DNA from: Planctomycetaceae bacterium
GTDB taxonomy: Bacteria; Planctomycetota; Planctomycetia; Pirellulales; Thermoguttaceae
DNA length: 5,982 nucleotides
NCBI GenBank assembly: GCA_031278315.1
Contig: JAITKS010000278.1
Span: 1-5,982, forward strand
Direction: 5' to 3'
The notes under the pieces are model-generated. The model saw nothing but the letters and a program-made list of their open reading frames with translations. It did not search any database and was not told where the DNA came from. How positions within the stretch are numbered: the stretch's first letter is position 1; each line of letters begins with the position of its first letter. The translations under genes and the position numbers were made by a program. Positions 4,491-5,982 of this stretch are shown one piece after another.

Positions 4491-5741
4491 ATGAATTTTA
4501 ATTTTAGAAATTTTCGTATTGTTTTTGGCAAAATTATTGAAGTTGTTTTTAATTTTGCCAGTCGGCTTATGGGCAAACTTATAGACAAATGGCGAAATAA
4601 CAATATTGGTAATGGTAATGGTATTAGTTTGAGCCGAAATATTATTGTGATAATTTGTGTGTGCGTATTCGGACTTGGTGTGATGATGTTTTTGAATGCA
4701 CAATCATCGGTTTCAATTCCGATCAAGCCGGAGGACAATCCGCTTTATGTCGAGCGGTTACCAGAGTTGGTAGCGGAAGAGCGTATTTCAATTCAAGCTT
4801 ATGAGATGTGTAATAGAAGTGTTGTTAATATTGATACGCAAACCATTCGTACATCGTTTTGGGGCGAGGTTGACGAACCTGGTGCAGGCAGCGGTGTAGT
4901 GTTAAATCAAGACGGATATATAGTAACGAATGCTCATGTCGTACATCAGGCGGATTTAATTTTCGTTACATTATATAATGGTGAATCGTTTAAAGCGTCT
5001 GTAATTGGTGAAGATTTGGTAACTGATATTGCGGTAATTAAGATAACGGCACCGAAGAATCAACTTTTTCCGGTTAGGGTTGCAGATTCGTCGAAGTTGC
5101 TTGTAGGTCAGAAAATTTTTGCTATTGGTAATCCTTTCGGGCTTGAGCGGACTCTTACAGGCGGTTTAATATCGAGTTTGAACCGTACTATTCAGAGCAA
5201 TCATCAGTCTCGTTCTATAAAGGGAATGATTCAAATTGATGCAGCGATAAATCCGGGCAATTCAGGCGGATTACTTCTTGACACGCAGGGACGAATGATT
5301 GGAATAAACACAGCAATAGCGAGCAGATCAGGCGGAAGTAATGGTGTCGGTTTTGCTATTCCGTCGAATACCGTCTCAAGAATTGTGCCGCAATTAATAA
5401 AAAACGGTGAAGTAAAAAGAGGAAACATCGGAATTGATGTCGTACGTAAAATCGATCAAAGTAAATTAAAGGGATTAATGTTGATAAAGATAGTGAAAGG
5501 CGGTGCAGCGGAAAAAGCAGGATTAAGGGGAGTAAGTGTTATTGTTGATCGTTACGGAATGTTTGAAAGAACGCGAATAGACGATTCAATGGCGGATATT
5601 ATTCTTTCGGTTGACGGAAATAAAGTTGAACAGGTTGATGATTTCACGGCGGTTATCGACGAACATAAGCCCGGAGATTCGGTCGAACTTGAAATCTTGA
5701 GAAAAGATAAACGAATAAAAGTTACCGTAAAATTAGAGTAA
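4491..5741 (+). CDS. htrA: HtrA/DegP-type membrane-anchored serine protease with one PDZ domain
   Basis: The 416-residue product is a trypsin-like (S1C/DegP) protease that should degrade or process misfolded envelope proteins outside the cytoplasmic membrane. Residues 1-49 are a basic N-terminal tail, 50-69 a single membrane segment without an obvious signal-peptidase site, 70-104 a linker, about 105-305 the protease domain, and about 308-414 a PDZ domain. The catalytic triad is visible: His149 in TNAHVV, Asp179 in DLVTDIAVIKI, Ser258 in NPGNSGG. GNPFGLERTLTGGLISSLNR (213-232) and GVGFAIPSNTV (285-295) are classic family motifs. Leu261 replaces the Pro usual after NSGG. The PDZ has an extra loop (about 347-366) between AGLRG and ADIILSVDG, which I recall from planctomycete homologues. 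Its length fits one-PDZ DegS/HtrA proteins. It stands alone, and the MITE-like element begins 9 bp after the stop codon. Confidence 0.93.
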   Translation: MNFNFRNFRIVFGKIIEVVFNFASRLMGKLIDKWRNNNIGNGNGISLSRNIIVIICVCVFGLGVMMFLNAQSSVSIPIKPEDNPLYVERLPELVAEERISIQAYEMCNRSVVNIDTQTIRTSFWGEVDEPGAGSGVVLNQDGYIVTNAHVVHQADLIFVTLYNGESFKASVIGEDLVTDIAVIKITAPKNQLFPVRVADSSKLLVGQKIFAIGNPFGLERTLTGGLISSLNRTIQSNHQSRSIKGMIQIDAAINPGNSGGLLLDTQGRMIGINTAIASRSGGSNGVGFAIPSNTVSRIVPQLIKNGEVKRGNIGIDVVRKIDQSKLKGLMLIKIVKGGAAEKAGLRGVSVIVDRYGMFERTRIDDSMADIILSVDGNKVEQVDDFTAVIDEHKPGDSVELEILRKDKRIKVTVKLE

Positions 5742-5783
5742 AAATAATATATGGTAACTTCTAAAAAGTAATATTAGGAGGAA

Positions 5784-5802
5784 CGCAGGCGTCTCGCCTG
5801 TG
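5784..5802 (+). repeat. REP-like hairpin, left unit
   Basis: CGCAGGCG and CGCCTGTG form an 8-bp stem with one G.T pair around the loop TCT. GGAAC precedes it. A T7 run follows nine bases later (5808-5814), so this GC-rich stem could also help end transcription of the protease gene. Confidence 0.6.
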
Positions 5803-5833
5803 CCCTGTTTTTTTACAAAAAACGCCTAAAAAT

Positions 5834-5850
5834 GCGGTCGAGACGACCGC
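5834..5850 (-). repeat. REP-like hairpin, right unit (inverted)
   Basis: GCGGTCG and CGACCGC form a perfect 7-bp stem around AGA. Read on the minus strand the unit is AAGGAACGCGGTCGTCTCG, matching the left unit's AGGAACGCAGGCGTCTCG except at two bases. The stem sequence differs between units in a compensated way (CAGGCG versus CGGTCG), so pairing is conserved while bases change. Confidence 0.6.
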
Positions 5851-5899
5851 GTTCCTTCTAACCATAAATTTTTACATTAGGTTTTTAGAAGTTCCCATA

Positions 5900-5982
5900 A
5901 AGTAGTTGAGAGTTGATAACAGATAGTTGATAGTGCCGCAGCATGCGATTTACAAACCATTACGGAAAAAACTCCCTATACG
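5900..5982. repeat. AGTTGA repeat tract and right-edge intergenic sequence
   Basis: AGTTGA occurs three times (5904-5909, 5911-5916, 5925-5930) within a GATA/GTTGA-rich stretch. No ORF or RNA gene is supported in the final 80 bp; the region runs off the window. Confidence 0.4.

Larger units (their letters stand above)
5750..5899. mobile_element. MITE-like element with 18-bp terminal inverted repeats
   Basis: TATGGTAACTTCTAAAAA (5750-5767) and the reverse complement of 5882-5899 match at 17 of 18 positions. Inside lie two opposed REP-like units sharing TTAG-R-AGGAACGC and a CGTCTCG core, separated by the palindrome GTTTTTT-TAC-AAAAAAC. It encodes no protein. If the outermost TA at each end is a target duplication, the element is 5752-5897 with ends TGG...CCA, as expected for elements moved by TA-targeting (IS630/mariner-type) transposases; this is inference. 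It begins 9 bp after the protease stop and may also act as its transcription terminator. Confidence 0.6.

Noticed and set aside
4281..4738. Overlapping minus-strand ORFs opposite the protease N terminus
   Set aside because: They lie antisense to a clear protease gene, have biased Asn/Ile/His composition and no recognisable domain.
5901..5930. AGTTGA repeats as a CRISPR array
   Set aside because: The units are 6 bp with irregular, very short spacing and no spacer-like sequence.

Overview
The window is an AT-rich stretch of bacterial chromosome with four protein genes and one tRNA gene. The best clue to the organism is the HtrA-like protease. Its PDZ domain carries the longer AGLRG-to-ADIILSVDG version that, from memory, is typical of planctomycete trypsin-like peptidases. 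A DUF4416 protein and an initiator-like tRNA-Met fit the same assignment. I infer a low-GC Planctomycetota lineage, perhaps host-associated, at moderate confidence. No 16S rRNA or other firm taxonomic marker is present.

Layout, left to right. (1) The 3' part of an AAA-ATPase-like/PD-(D/E)XK nuclease gene (+), whose ATPase half lies off the left edge. (2) A 188-bp gap whose end holds a hairpin leader running straight into a DUF4416 gene (+). (3) Convergently, a tRNA-Met(CAT) gene (-), with a tandem repeat and a palindrome at its 3' flank. (4) An AI-2E (PerM/TqsA/YdiK-type) membrane protein gene (-), enlarged by about 260 residues of Asn/Ser-rich low-complexity sequence. (5) A 731-bp divergent intergenic region with simple repeats, a terminator-like hairpin and a second copy of the hairpin leader. 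(6) A membrane-anchored HtrA/DegP-type serine protease with one PDZ domain (+), intact triad and good ribosome binding site. (7) Directly after its stop, a 150-bp MITE-like element with 18-bp terminal inverted repeats enclosing two opposed REP-like hairpins, followed by a short AGTTGA repeat tract at the right edge.

The genes do not form an operon: orientations alternate and every gap is long. The AI-2E protein and the protease share one divergent intergenic region and both act at the envelope, but nothing in the sequence shows that they work together.

The most interesting non-coding signals are the 59-bp leader shared at 43 of 59 positions between two unrelated genes, with a third, weaker look-alike before the AI-2E gene, and the MITE/REP composite after the protease. 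No CRISPR array, defence island or biosynthetic cluster was seen.
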